A DNA stretch of 64,000 nt from Planctomycetota bacterium (GTDB lineage: Bacteria > Planctomycetota > Phycisphaerae > Phycisphaerales > Phycisphaeraceae): positions 1-64,000 of the forward strand of contig JAJRXX010000035.1 in assembly GCA_024276075.1 (NCBI GenBank). Reading direction: 5' to 3'. Numbering within the stretch: the first letter of the stretch is position 1; each line of letters begins with the position of its first letter. Below are positions 20,774 to 29,770 of this stretch, piece after piece. The position numbers were made by a program, and so were the translations under genes. The notes below the pieces were generated by a model. The model worked only from the letters and a program-made list of their open reading frames with translations, searched no databases and was not told where the DNA came from.

Positions 20774-22282
20774 ATGCCTGACGCCACCGACCATCTGATC
20801 CGTTTCGTCGACCGCTGGCAGCCACGCCGCATTGTTGTGGTCGGCGACTTTATGCTCGATCGATACATTTACGGAAACGCCGATCGCCTGAGCCCCGACG
20901 CGCCCGTGCCCGTCTTGTCTACGCAGCGGATTGAGTTCAACGCAGGCGGCGCGTCGAACGTCTGCCTCGACCTGGCAGCACTACGCTGTCACGTATCGTG
21001 CCTGGGCGTCGTGGGCAAAGACGACACCGCCACGCAACTGCGACGGGTGCTGTCCGACGCGGGGTGCGACGCGTCGGGCCTGATCGAGTGCGACGACCGG
21101 CCCACAACAGTCAAGCACAACTTCGTCGGGCTCGCTCAACACCGTCACCCTCAGAAGATGTTCCGCCTCGACGACGAGTCACGCGCCCCGATCCCCGCTG
21201 GCGCTTCTAAAAAACTGCTCGCCAGGGCCAAGCGATTGCTCAAAAACGCCTCGGCCCTGTGCATCGAGGACTACAACAAAGGTGTGCTCGCCCCTGCCCT
21301 GTGCCGGAGCCTGATCACCCTAGCGAAAAAAATGCGCGTGCCCGTGTTTGTTGACCCCGCAGCGATCGACGATTACGCCAAGTACCGCGGAGCCACGTGC
21401 ATCACGCCTAATCGCACCGAAGCCTCGCTCGCCACGGGCATCAACGGCCTCGACACGCCCAACGGGTCAAACCGCACCGCCCACGCCATGGCACGGACGC
21501 TTCAACGCAAGCTCAACCTCCAGACCGTCGTGCTCACACTCGACAAACAGGGTGCGCTGCTATTGGAAAAGGGCAAGTCCCCACGCCTGATCCCCACACG
21601 TGCACGTGATGTGTACGACGTGAGCGGTGCGGGCGACGTCGTCCTAGCCATGCTCGCAGCCGCCACCGCAAACGGCGCCGACTGGCCTTCTGCTGTCGAA
21701 TTGGCAAACGTCGCAGCAGGGCTCGAGGTCGAGCAATTCGGCATCGTACCCATACCGCTCGACGACGTGCTGCTGTCGCTGCTACGCCAAAAGCACGAGG
21801 AGCTGGGCAAGGTGCGCACGCTCGACCAAGTCCTGCCTGAACTCGCTGCGTATCGGAAGCAAGGCAAGCAGATCGCGTTCACCAACGGCTGCTTCGACAT
21901 CCTCCACGCCGGCCACGTCGCCTACCTGCGTGCTGCACGACAAGCGGGCGACCTGCTCGTCGTCGCGATCAACTCCGATCGCTCCATACGACGCATCAAG
22001 GGCAAGGGCCGACCCGTCAACAAACAGGACGACCGCGTCATGGTCCTGAGCGAATTGCAGTGCATCGACTACGTCATCGTCTTCGACCAGGACACCCCCA
22101 CCAAGCTCATCCGGGCCATCAAGCCCGAAGTGCTCGTCAAAGGCGCTGACTACAAGCGCGACCAAGTCGTCGGCGGCGATATGGTCGAATCCTATGGCGG
22201 GCGCGTCGAACTGGTCAAGCTCAAACGCGGACGGTCCACGACCAATATCATCCGAAAGATCAAAGCGGAAAATGCCAGATAA
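20774..22282 (+). CDS. hldE: Bifunctional heptose-7-phosphate kinase/heptose-1-phosphate adenylyltransferase
   Basis: A 502-residue two-domain enzyme for ADP-L-glycero-D-manno-heptose synthesis, the LPS inner-core sugar donor. N-terminal ribokinase-type domain (about 1-325) with GDFMLDRYIYG, FNAGGASNV and the nucleotide/phosphate site VSGAGDVVLAML. C-terminal cytidylyltransferase-type domain (about 345-502) with IAFTNGCFDILHAGHVAYLR (HxGH motif) and INSDRSIRRIKGKGRPV. The ATG at 20774 is chosen because everything upstream in frame overlaps lpxK and lacks similarity. It lies 52 bases after lpxK in the same direction. The full-length fusion is the enterobacterial HldE arrangement. Confidence 0.96.
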   Translation: MPDATDHLIRFVDRWQPRRIVVVGDFMLDRYIYGNADRLSPDAPVPVLSTQRIEFNAGGASNVCLDLAALRCHVSCLGVVGKDDTATQLRRVLSDAGCDASGLIECDDRPTTVKHNFVGLAQHRHPQKMFRLDDESRAPIPAGASKKLLARAKRLLKNASALCIEDYNKGVLAPALCRSLITLAKKMRVPVFVDPAAIDDYAKYRGATCITPNRTEASLATGINGLDTPNGSNRTAHAMARTLQRKLNLQTVVLTLDKQGALLLEKGKSPRLIPTRARDVYDVSGAGDVVLAMLAAATANGADWPSAVELANVAAGLEVEQFGIVPIPLDDVLLSLLRQKHEELGKVRTLDQVLPELAAYRKQGKQIAFTNGCFDILHAGHVAYLRAARQAGDLLVVAINSDRSIRRIKGKGRPVNKQDDRVMVLSELQCIDYVIVFDQDTPTKLIRAIKPEVLVKGADYKRDQVVGGDMVESYGGRVELVKLKRGRSTTNIIRKIKAENAR

Positions 22283-22300
22283 ACCGTAATTTCGTTGGTG

Positions 22301-23410
22301 CTATTCAGACCCAGCCAAACGGCCTAACTCCTGCTCCAATTCCTGGATCACCGCAGCACGAGGGTTCACGTTTCGCGCGTGATCGACCAAGCGTCGTGCC
22401 GCGTCGACGTCGCCAGCTTTGATTCGCCACTTTGCCGCTTCGGCTGCGAGTTCCCACCGCGTGGGCGCCTTGGCCAGGACACGCTCATACAGCTCGGCTG
22501 CCTGCCCCGGCTTACCTAGGATCGACCAGCAAACAGCCATCTCGTGCATGACACCCGGGTCCAACTGCTCGGAAGGGCTTAACGCATCGAGTACCAATAA
22601 TGCCTGCTGGGGGCGGTTATCACGGCGCAGCAACGCGGCCTTGCGGCGGATGTATACCACCTGCGTGCCACGCTGCGACACGGGCGTCTGATCGATGGCT
22701 TTCTGTATCTGCGGTAATGCCAGCGTGAGCCGGTTCTGCTGGGCGTAAATATCCGCTAATAACGCGTAACCTTGGTGCAACGACGAGTCGAGCCGCAACG
22801 CCTCAAGCAATAGGTCTCGCGCCTCGTCCTGACGGTGTGCTGTGACGTACGCCTGGGCCAAGTGTAATTTATACCGAGGTTCATGCGCGTCCAAACCCAC
22901 AGCCATCGAGTAGTGGTGCGTGGCTTTATTGAAATCGCCCAGCTTGCCCGCCAGTGTCCCCGCCAGCAGGTGCACCTCCGGCTGCCGAGCGTTCAGGCCC
23001 AGGCTCAACTCAAACTGCTCCAACGCTTCACCAAACCGGTCCTGGTACAGCAGTATCTGCCCCAGGAGGGTACGAGCCGCAGCAAATTTGGGGTATCGCT
23101 CGACGAGCCGCCAAGCCTGCTTGACGATCGCCTGGGCGTCCCCGCCATCCCCTGCCAATTCGTTGAACTGCTCGCCGAGGGTGGCTAACTCCCCACCAGC
23201 AACCTGCTCGTCCCACACCGCTGCACCGGCCCCCTCCGCGGGCTCTTGCGGTTGTTTTAGGAAGCGAGCCTGCATGTTCCAGTAGCGCACAGCCGCCATG
23301 CCCGCGATGATGCCGATGACCAGCAGCGACAGTACTACCCAATTGCCGCGCCCACGACGCAATGCGTGACTGCCCCTGCCTTGCGAAGACCTGTTTTGCG
23401 TCGTGGCCAT
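22301..23410 (-). CDS. Membrane-anchored TPR protein
   Basis: About 369 residues from ATG 23410. A basic N-terminus (SHALRRGRGN) leads into a single membrane helix (about residues 24-44), then a periplasmic or cytoplasmic TPR array from about 85 to the C-terminus. Repeats are recognisable by patterns such as ARTLLGQILLYQDRFGEALE, VHLLAGTLAGKLGDFNKATH, LHLAQAYVTAHRQDEARDLL and YALLADIYAQQNRLTLAL. It is a protein-interaction scaffold of unknown partner. The frame extends 30 residues further upstream, but that part would reach into the divergent promoter region. It converges on hldE with 18 bases between them. Confidence 0.85.
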   Translation of the reverse strand: MATTQNRSSQGRGSHALRRGRGNWVVLSLLVIGIIAGMAAVRYWNMQARFLKQPQEPAEGAGAAVWDEQVAGGELATLGEQFNELAGDGGDAQAIVKQAWRLVERYPKFAAARTLLGQILLYQDRFGEALEQFELSLGLNARQPEVHLLAGTLAGKLGDFNKATHHYSMAVGLDAHEPRYKLHLAQAYVTAHRQDEARDLLLEALRLDSSLHQGYALLADIYAQQNRLTLALPQIQKAIDQTPVSQRGTQVVYIRRKAALLRRDNRPQQALLVLDALSPSEQLDPGVMHEMAVCWSILGKPGQAAELYERVLAKAPTRWELAAEAAKWRIKAGDVDAARRLVDHARNVNPRAAVIQELEQELGRLAGSE

Positions 23411-23480
23411 AGCGTCCAGCGTATCGCTTCGCCCGGTAGCCGCCAACCCGGACGCCGTCATCCCTATAATGCCGACCGCC

Positions 23481-24347
23481 ATGATTGAACTATGTCGCAC
23501 CGTCCGTTTTTGTATTAACGACCCGCCGCCGCCCCCGGAACACGCGGACTACCCCTGTCCGCCGGGCCCGCCACCGCCACCCCCGAGCAAGCACAACACA
23601 TTTGCCGCGTGGCCTGCGATGCGCGGGCTGGGACGGTATTACCAGATACACGTGCTGTGCCGCGGTCAGGCCGACCCCGTCACGGGCTATTTCCTGAGCA
23701 TTAAGCACATCGATCAAGCGGTCCACAAACACGCGCTGCCCTATCTACAACAATTAATCACCACCACGCCGTCGCTCGCAACGATCGCTGTGGGCACACT
23801 CATGGGACGGCTCATGAAACTGCTGAGTCCGCCGCTGGACCACACCGTCGCGCGGGTTCGGCTGGACCTGACGCCATTTTACAATATCAGTATCCGGAGC
23901 CGAGACATGGCACACGTCGTTATCCGCCATCAATACGAATTCGCCGCTGCCCATCGGCTGCACACGCCCCGGCTGTCCGACGAGGAAAACCGACGCGTGT
24001 TCGGCAAGTGCAACAACCCCTCGGGCCACGGGCACAACTACCGCGTCGAAGTCGCCGTGCGCGCGCCGATCGGACCCAACGGACAAGTCACACCCGTCGA
24101 AGACCTCGACCGCGTCGTAGACGAAGCCGTCATCGAAAAGCTCGATCACAAACACCTGAACCTGGACGTCCCGCAGTTTGATAGGCTCAACCCGTCGGTC
24201 GAGCACATCGCCATGGTCATCCACAGCATGCTCACCCCGGCACTCGGGGCGATCGGCGTCACCCTAGAGGAAGTGAGCGTCTGGGAAACGGAAAAAACCG
24301 TGTGCACGTACCGGGCTGATACCGTCAAGACAGGAACGGCCACCTGA
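23481..24347 (+). CDS. Tandem 6-pyruvoyl-tetrahydropterin synthase/QueD-like protein
   Basis: 288 residues from ATG 23481. The C-terminal half (about 155-285) is a PTPS domain with probable zinc histidines in AAAHRL and SGHGHNY, the catalytic Cys in FGKCNNPSGHGHNY, and LDHKHLNLD. The N-terminal half (about 45-150) resembles a second copy (YYQIHVLCRGQADPVTGYFLSIKHID ... LDLTPFYNISI) but has no HxH zinc motif or catalytic Cys, so it is probably structural. Between residues 13 and 35 is a striking proline-rich stretch. The family converts dihydroneopterin triphosphate or makes 6-carboxy-tetrahydropterin for queuosine. A pteridine-reductase-like SDR lies downstream, which favours a pterin role. 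Confidence 0.88.
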   Translation: MIELCRTVRFCINDPPPPPEHADYPCPPGPPPPPPSKHNTFAAWPAMRGLGRYYQIHVLCRGQADPVTGYFLSIKHIDQAVHKHALPYLQQLITTTPSLATIAVGTLMGRLMKLLSPPLDHTVARVRLDLTPFYNISIRSRDMAHVVIRHQYEFAAAHRLHTPRLSDEENRRVFGKCNNPSGHGHNYRVEVAVRAPIGPNGQVTPVEDLDRVVDEAVIEKLDHKHLNLDVPQFDRLNPSVEHIAMVIHSMLTPALGAIGVTLEEVSVWETEKTVCTYRADTVKTGTAT

Positions 24348-24428
24348 TCACATCGCCGTTATGACGTCACCGCCAGTCCCAATTTTATGAGACATCCACC
24401 CATGGCTGTGCCACGTTAAAATCTCCGT

Positions 24429-24668
24429 ATGCCCGTACAGACCGATACGCTCAAGCTCGTTATTTTGGTCATGCTCGCTGTCGTAGCGGGCTTGGCTGGT
24501 ATGCTCTTCGTCTGGCAGTTGGTACGCACCTGGCACCGCCACGACGCGAGGCACCGACCCGTGACCAAGGCGCAATCAAAACGCACCGACTCCTGGCAGG
24601 CGGCGGGGCATCGGCTCGAATCAAAGATCAATAACCTCACCCACGATGACCCCGACGACGAGTCTTAA
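24429..24668 (+). CDS. Small single-pass membrane protein, unknown function
   Basis: 79 residues: short N-terminus, one strong membrane helix (LVILVMLAVVAGLAGMLFVW, about 10-29), then a basic stretch (RTWHRHDARHRPVTKAQSKR) and an acidic tail (HDDPDDES). The charge pattern predicts a cytoplasmic tail. I do not recognise a family. It sits between two pterin-type genes in the same direction, and its stop codon lies at the edge of a family B repeat. Confidence 0.65.
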   Translation: MPVQTDTLKLVILVMLAVVAGLAGMLFVWQLVRTWHRHDARHRPVTKAQSKRTDSWQAAGHRLESKINNLTHDDPDDES

Positions 24669-24803
24669 ATCGCCTAACAAAATGAGATTCAACCAAGCCG
24701 ACATGCTCCATCGAGCACCGCAACGAGCCGCGACTGTGAGGGAGCGGTCTTCTTCGTTTTTTTAGAACCAATTGTCCGCATCCATTTTGTTAAGCACTCT
24801 TAG
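24666..24803. repeat. Family B palindromic element
   Basis: Ends are related inverted repeats: AATCGCCTAACAAAATG at the left and CATTTTGTTAAGCACTC at the right. It includes the core GAGCCGCGACTGTGAGGGAG and the tail CGGTCTTCTTCGTTTTTTTAGAA also found at 54500-54525. It fills the gap between the small membrane protein and the SDR gene, starting at the former's stop codon. Confidence 0.75.
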
Positions 24804-24806
24804 CCC

Positions 24807-25598
24807 ATGAACACACCGACGCCCACATCCACACCCGATAGCCCGCTGGCTAACCGCGTGGCGCTGGTCACAGGTGCTGCACGTCGTGTTGGCCGTGCCA
24901 TTGCCCTGCGACTGGCCCAACAAGGCATGCACGTCGCATTCACGTATCACACCAGCACCGACGACGCCCAGCGGACCGCCCAACAGATCGAGCAGCTAGG
25001 TCGTAGAGCGATGCCGATCCGGATCGACCTGTCCGATCCCTACGCCGCCGACCGGGTCCACGACGCATTCACAAGCCAATTCAATAGCCTGCACGCCCTG
25101 GTCAACAACGCGGCGGTGTACGCCCCCACGCCGCTGAACCGAGTCACGCCCAGCGACTTCCACCACCACATGGCTGTCAACGCGCTGGCGCCGCTGATGC
25201 TAATCCATAAATTCGCAGCACTGCTGGGCGCAGGGCATCGATTCGACGACCCGGCAACCGTTGGCCGAGTCGTGAACCTGCTCGATGCGCACACACTGGG
25301 TCAGCCACAAAAAAAATACATCAACTACTCCGCGTCAAAAGCAGCGCTACTGGACATTACCAAGACATGCGCACTGGAATTAGCGCCAAAGGTCACGATC
25401 AACGGCGTGGCGCCCGGCGTCGTCGCCTGGAACGAAGCTGCTACACCCAAGCAGCGCGACCAATACCTCAGTCGCGTGCCGCTGGCACGCCACGGTACAC
25501 CCGAAGACGCCGCAGCCGCGGTGCTATTCCTGATCCGTGACGCGCACTACACCACGGGCCACGTCGTGCACCTCGACGGCGGCAGACTGCTGACGTGA
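24807..25598 (+). CDS. SDR oxidoreductase, pteridine-reductase-like
   Basis: Short-chain dehydrogenase of 263 residues. The cofactor loop reads LVTGAARRVGRAIALRLA: the TG-x3-R-x-G form with Arg, typical of NADPH-dependent pteridine reductases (PTR1/FolM), differs from the classical TGxxxGxG. Other features are LVNNAAVY (about 93-100), the YSASKAAL active site with Tyr and Lys, and GVAPGVV. The reaction would be reduction of dihydropterin or dihydrofolate to the tetrahydro form. The upstream tandem PTPS gene strengthens this; still, some SDRs with this motif have other substrates. Confidence 0.85.
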   Translation: MNTPTPTSTPDSPLANRVALVTGAARRVGRAIALRLAQQGMHVAFTYHTSTDDAQRTAQQIEQLGRRAMPIRIDLSDPYAADRVHDAFTSQFNSLHALVNNAAVYAPTPLNRVTPSDFHHHMAVNALAPLMLIHKFAALLGAGHRFDDPATVGRVVNLLDAHTLGQPQKKYINYSASKAALLDITKTCALELAPKVTINGVAPGVVAWNEAATPKQRDQYLSRVPLARHGTPEDAAAAVLFLIRDAHYTTGHVVHLDGGRLLT

Positions 25599-25667
25599 GC
25601 GCACACGACCTCGACCTCGGCCGTTTGTGTGGGCAATACGGATTCAGATTACTTGGTATGTATTGAA

Positions 25668-25716
25668 GATCAAAAAAAACCGCTCCCTGACAGTCGCGGC
25701 TCGTCGTGTACGCACA
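25668..25716 (-). repeat. Partial family B repeat core
   Basis: Contains AAACCGCTCCCTGACAGTCG followed by CGGCTCGTCG, the reverse complement of the family B core. No terminal inverted repeats are recognisable, so it is probably a remnant. It lies in the gap between the convergent SDR and CbiX-like genes. Confidence 0.6.
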
Positions 25717-25764
25717 AGGATAGTCAGAATACGGGTAATCCGTTGTCTTGGTTGCGGGTCTCGA

Positions 25765-26229
25765 TCACCCCTGCTTCATTTCGCACCGGCCCGTGCCCAC
25801 GCACACTTCGCACTCGGGCGCGTCGCCAGCGGCGTGAGCGAGACAATGATCGATCCGCGACCCGATGACCTGTGCCATCAGCGGGTGCAGCGCCAGGGGC
25901 GCCACGACGAGATAGGACACCCCGGGGTGCTTCTTCGCCACCGCCACCGCCAGGGCAGGGATGTCCTGATCCCAGTGCCTGCCTGGCAGCAAAAAATAAG
26001 GACTAATCACCACGCGCTGTGCGCCGCGTTCAACACACCGATCGAAGGCTGTCGCAATCGACGGCTCGGCTAGCTCCATGTGCGCCGGTTCGACAATCGC
26101 GTAATCGCAGTACCCGCGAAACAGCTCCACGACCTGCAAGAGCATGTCGTTCGACTGCTTTCGCTTGGAGCCGTGGTCCACGATGACCACACCCGTGGTT
26201 TTGTTGCCGTTGTTTGATACCTCGCCCAT
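25765..26229 (-). CDS. CbiX/sirohydrochlorin chelatase family protein
   Basis: Single-domain protein of about 154 residues. It has the family start GVVIVDHGSKRKQSND, the PAHMELAEPSI segment with a likely metal-site His, and RVVISPYFLLPGRHWDQDIP with the second conserved His. Single-domain CbiX proteins insert cobalt or iron (SirB/CfbA types) into sirohydrochlorin for B12 or siroheme. A Cys-containing tail (CEVCVGTGRCE) could bind metal. ATG 26229 is preferred over the upstream TTG 26247. No other tetrapyrrole gene is nearby, so metal and pathway are open. Confidence 0.85.
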   Translation of the reverse strand: MGEVSNNGNKTTGVVIVDHGSKRKQSNDMLLQVVELFRGYCDYAIVEPAHMELAEPSIATAFDRCVERGAQRVVISPYFLLPGRHWDQDIPALAVAVAKKHPGVSYLVVAPLALHPLMAQVIGSRIDHCLAHAAGDAPECEVCVGTGRCEMKQG

Positions 26230-26304
26230 GGTCAAACCAGGTCCCAATATTAATCACTCGACTCTCTCGCTTATTCTACGCCCTGCTTGGGCCCATCTCG
26301 CCGC

Positions 26305-28203
26305 TCACCGGGATCGCTGCCCCAGCGTCACGCGCAGCTCGATCAGCTTACCACCACGGCACACGCTCAACACCACGTCGTCGCCCGGCTTACTGTCTCG
26401 CAGCTTTGCCGACAGGCCCCGCACGCTGCGTACGCGGTCGCCGTTCCACGCGACGATCACGTCGTCCGCCGCCAACCCCGCAGCCTTGGCGGGGCTACCC
26501 GGCACCACGCCCGACAGCTCGCAGCCCGCATCGCCGTCCATCGACGCGTAATCCGGCATGATACCCAAGAACGCACCGCCTGAGCCGTGAGTCGTCTGAG
26601 TTACGCTATGTGCCATACTGCCCGGGTCGTACACATAGGTCAGACGGCGTGGGTCATCACGCAAACGTTTGACCAAACGATGCAAAACGTCCACGACGCG
26701 CAGGCTTCCAGGCACGTCGATCTTCTCAGCGGTGTCCGTAACCTGATGATAATCACTGTGACTACCGGTAAAAAAGTGAACCGCCGGGACGTCCCGCACC
26801 AGGAAGCTCATGTGGTCGCTCCCGCCAAACGAGCGTTCGCTTAGCTCTAACTCGACGCCCACACCCCGCGCCGCGGCTTGTAGCAGTTCACGCCAACGGT
26901 CGCCCGAGCCCGTGCCGATCACGTGCATCTTTTTGCCTTCGAGTCGGCCGATCATGTCCAGGTTTACCATGGCTGCGATCTGATCGGCCCGCAGGCCCAG
27001 GTCGTCGAGGTGTTTCATCAGGTACGCCGAGCCGAGCAGGCCACGCTCCTCACCGGAGAACGCCACGAACACCACCGCCCGCCGCGGCTGCGCGTCGTCA
27101 TCCACCACGGTCGAACCCGACATCCGCTGCATCAACAGAACCACGCCCGCGACGCCCGAGGCGTTGTCATCCGCGCCCGGGTGCACCGCATTTTGCCCTG
27201 ACAAGCTGCCCACCTCGCCGTAGCCCAGGTGGTCATAGTGAGCGCCGACGACGACCACTTCATCCGCTAATGACCCGTGGCCCGGCAAGACCCCCGCTAC
27301 GTTTTCGATCATCGTACTACGCTGCTGCAGCGCCACATCTCCCCGCACCACAACGCCTGCCAACTCGTCTGGCCCCGTATTACCCGCGTCGGCACGCTGC
27401 TCGTACACACCGATGACCGTCTGCGGGTCGCGGCCCGTTGCTTGGATCATCCGTTCGAGCACCACCGGGCGCACGTGCAGCACCGGGATAGCCGCTAACT
27501 CATCGGCTGTGCTTCTAGACAGTGACTTCAGGTCGCCCCGGTCCTGCTTGGGCCCGTTCACGACCAGCAGCGCGACCGCGCCGTGCTGGGCAGCCCAGCG
27601 TGCCTTATTCAACAGACTCGCCGACTGGGTCCATCGCCCCGGTTGCCCATCCCCGCCTGCCCATAGACTCTTGCCCGTCTGATCCGACGGCTCGTACCGC
27701 AGCGTCACCGCTACTTTCCCAGCTAATGCACCGTCACCCAAGCCACTGTAGCTGTCATAATCGTGGTCCGGGTCCACGATGCCATACCCCACGAAGACCG
27801 CGTCACCCTCGAACGCGCCCGTGGCTGAGAACCCAAGCGCAGTAAAATCCTCGCTTCCCTTCCATTGCTGCGCGTGCCCGCCACCGTCTGTCGCCAACAA
27901 TTCCAGCGACTGGTGTTGTACCGCCACGCCCAGCGACACCTCAAACGGCTGGGTGTACGATCGCTGGCTGTTAATTACGAAGCCCGGCTCAAGTCCCGCC
28001 GCCTCGAAGCGAGCCACCACGTAATCCCTGGCACGATCAAGCCCCTGGGTCCCCGCACCCCTGCCCTGCATCAGCGGGTCCGACAGGTCCGCGACGACCT
28101 TGTGAAAAAGGCGTCCCTCTGTATCTCTGCGTGCCCGCTGCTGTGCTGTGCCTGTCGCACCCGCGCAGCCGACCGCAACGACAACGCACAGCCATATGGC
28201 CAC
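26305..28203 (-). CDS. Exported M28 family zinc peptidase with PA-like and PDZ domains
   Basis: About 632 residues from a GTG at 28203. An N-terminal hydrophobic stretch AIWLCVVVAVGC ends in a lipobox-like Cys, so a lipoprotein is likely. A PA-like domain (about 110-270) precedes the M28 catalytic domain with zinc ligands in VVVGAHYDHLG, GADDNASG, FSGEERGLLGS, VNLDMIG and SHSDYHQ. A C-terminal PDZ domain (about 535-625) contains GCELSGVVPGSPAKAAGLAADD. Family members are aminopeptidases or related hydrolases. The frame is open to 28479, but that part translates an intergenic repeat and has no export signal. The exact start is uncertain. Confidence 0.88.
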   Translation of the reverse strand: MAIWLCVVVAVGCAGATGTAQQRARRDTEGRLFHKVVADLSDPLMQGRGAGTQGLDRARDYVVARFEAAGLEPGFVINSQRSYTQPFEVSLGVAVQHQSLELLATDGGGHAQQWKGSEDFTALGFSATGAFEGDAVFVGYGIVDPDHDYDSYSGLGDGALAGKVAVTLRYEPSDQTGKSLWAGGDGQPGRWTQSASLLNKARWAAQHGAVALLVVNGPKQDRGDLKSLSRSTADELAAIPVLHVRPVVLERMIQATGRDPQTVIGVYEQRADAGNTGPDELAGVVVRGDVALQQRSTMIENVAGVLPGHGSLADEVVVVGAHYDHLGYGEVGSLSGQNAVHPGADDNASGVAGVVLLMQRMSGSTVVDDDAQPRRAVVFVAFSGEERGLLGSAYLMKHLDDLGLRADQIAAMVNLDMIGRLEGKKMHVIGTGSGDRWRELLQAAARGVGVELELSERSFGGSDHMSFLVRDVPAVHFFTGSHSDYHQVTDTAEKIDVPGSLRVVDVLHRLVKRLRDDPRRLTYVYDPGSMAHSVTQTTHGSGGAFLGIMPDYASMDGDAGCELSGVVPGSPAKAAGLAADDVIVAWNGDRVRSVRGLSAKLRDSKPGDDVVLSVCRGGKLIELRVTLGQRSR

Positions 28204-28526
28204 CGACCACCGCTGCCGCCTAAAACTAGAAGCTGTTTCAAACCCCCTCTCCCCTTGAGGGGGGAGGTTGGGTGAGGGGTAAAATCCCCGTAAATCATGG
28301 GCACACGACCCTCCCCCTACCCCCTCTCTGACAGGGAGGGGGGTTATAAAACCAGTTCTAGAACAGTTTGTGTTTAAGTTGCAACGATGCGGATTCAACC
28401 CGCTCCTGAACGTTCGCTGCTCGTGGCGAAAAGCTGCCGCCATCAACGCGTAAACCACACTGAGCCACCCACCACCCATATCGCTACACCCAGTCCTGCG
28501 CGTACCGAGCCGATTAATTCAAAGTA
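28204..28526. other. Intergenic region with an inverted repeat
   Basis: A 323-base gap between the M28 gene and the dehydrogenase gene, both leftward. Positions 28240-28349 are a purine/pyrimidine-asymmetric inverted repeat (listed separately). The right part, 28350-28526, shows no gene and no clear terminator. Confidence 0.5.
28240..28349. repeat. Family C inverted repeat (CCCTCTCCCC type)
   Basis: Contains AACCCCCTCTCCCCTTGAGG followed by GGGAGGTTGGGTGAGGGG, and in opposite sense ACCCTCCCCCTACCCCCTCT with CAGGGAGGGGGGTTATAAAA. It is a mixture of nested inverted repeats. Similar C/T-rich palindromes are widely seen between genes in many bacteria. It overlaps the upstream part of the M28 open frame, which argues against a start inside it. 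Confidence 0.6.
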
Positions 28527-29606
28527 TTACAGCTCCGCTAGCACTTGATCCGTCACCTGCCCCGTACTCATGATCAGCCGATCCATCGATTGGCCCGTCA
28601 GCTTCGGGCACACCCGCGTCACCGCCGCCTCGATGCGGTCGCCGGCACTGATGAGCTTGGGGTCGTTTTTGACCGCTCCGGTTTGTTGCAGCAGCATGGC
28701 CACGGACAGGATGGCTGCGATAGGGTTGGCCTTACCCTGACCGGCGATGTCCGGGGCAGAGCCGTGCACGGGCTCGAACATACTCGGGCCGTCCCCCGAC
28801 GGGTTCAGGTTACCGCTAGCTGCCACGCCCATCCCGCCGGCAATCGCAGCGCCCAGATCGGTAATGATGTCGCCGAACATGTTCGTCGTCACGATCACAT
28901 CGTATATCTCGGGCCGGGTCACCATGTACATGCAGCACGCGTCCACGTGGTGATACTCTCGCTGCACGTCGGGATAGTCGCCGCCCACCTGCTCGAACGC
29001 CCGCATCCACAGGTCGTGAGCAAAGGTTAATACATTTGTCTTACCCACCAGCGTCAGCTTCTTGTCTCGTCCCTGTGATCGACACAGGTCAAACGCATAC
29101 CGCAAACACCGCTCGACACCCATGCGCGTGGCGATCATCTCCTGCGTCGCTACCTCGTGAGCAGTACCCTTGCGCAGGAACCCGCCCACACCGCAATACA
29201 AGTCTTCGGTATTTTCACGCACAACCACAAAGTCGATCTCCCCAGGCCCCTTCCCCGCTAGCGGAGTCGACACCCCCTCGTACAACTTCACGGGCCTGAG
29301 GTTAATGTACTGGTCGAGTTCGAAGCGCAACTTCAGCAGCAAGCCCTGCTCGAGCACACCCGGCGGCACATCGGGCCGACCCACCGCGCCGAGGTAGATC
29401 GCATCGTAATTCGACTTTAGCTGTGCCAACTCCTGGTCCGTGATCACGACGCCCTGCTCAAGGTATCGCCCGCCGCCATATGGCAACCGCGTCACCTCAT
29501 ACGCAAAGCCATCGCCCCCCTTCGACACCGCGTCCAGACACCGCAGGCCCTGTGCGCACACCTCAGGCCCGATCCCGTCTCCGCCAATGACTGCGATCTT
29601 GAGCAT
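28527..29606 (-). CDS. leuB: 3-isopropylmalate dehydrogenase-type oxidoreductase
   Basis: Beta-hydroxyacid oxidative decarboxylase of 359 residues, NAD-dependent. Family signatures: [13 protein letters not shown] at the N-terminus, [15 protein letters not shown] (about 130-144), and [25 protein letters not shown] (about 243-267) with the conserved metal-binding Asp residues, then [19 protein letters not shown]. These fit LeuB of leucine synthesis and the related tartrate/isocitrate enzymes. The RENTEDLY form occurs in several subfamilies, so LeuB is likely but not certain. No other leucine gene is adjacent. Confidence 0.85.
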   Translation of the reverse strand: MLKIAVIGGDGIGPEVCAQGLRCLDAVSKGGDGFAYEVTRLPYGGGRYLEQGVVITDQELAQLKSNYDAIYLGAVGRPDVPPGVLEQGLLLKLRFELDQYINLRPVKLYEGVSTPLAGKGPGEIDFVVVRENTEDLYCGVGGFLRKGTAHEVATQEMIATRMGVERCLRYAFDLCRSQGRDKKLTLVGKTNVLTFAHDLWMRAFEQVGGDYPDVQREYHHVDACCMYMVTRPEIYDVIVTTNMFGDIITDLGAAIAGGMGVAASGNLNPSGDGPSMFEPVHGSAPDIAGQGKANPIAAILSVAMLLQQTGAVKNDPKLISAGDRIEAAVTRVCPKLTGQSMDRLIMSTGQVTDQVLAEL

Positions 29607-29770
29607 AGCCTTACCCTGCTAGGATACAGTTTTTTTTCTGCCTCGTGACGCCATCGAGGCTACGAAGTTATAGAATAAAATTCTATGTTCGCCACTTTTA
29701 AGGCAAACGATCCGCTGCTGCCCGTATGGCGGACCCAACGAGTCCTTGACCGCACACCCAAGCCTTTCCC

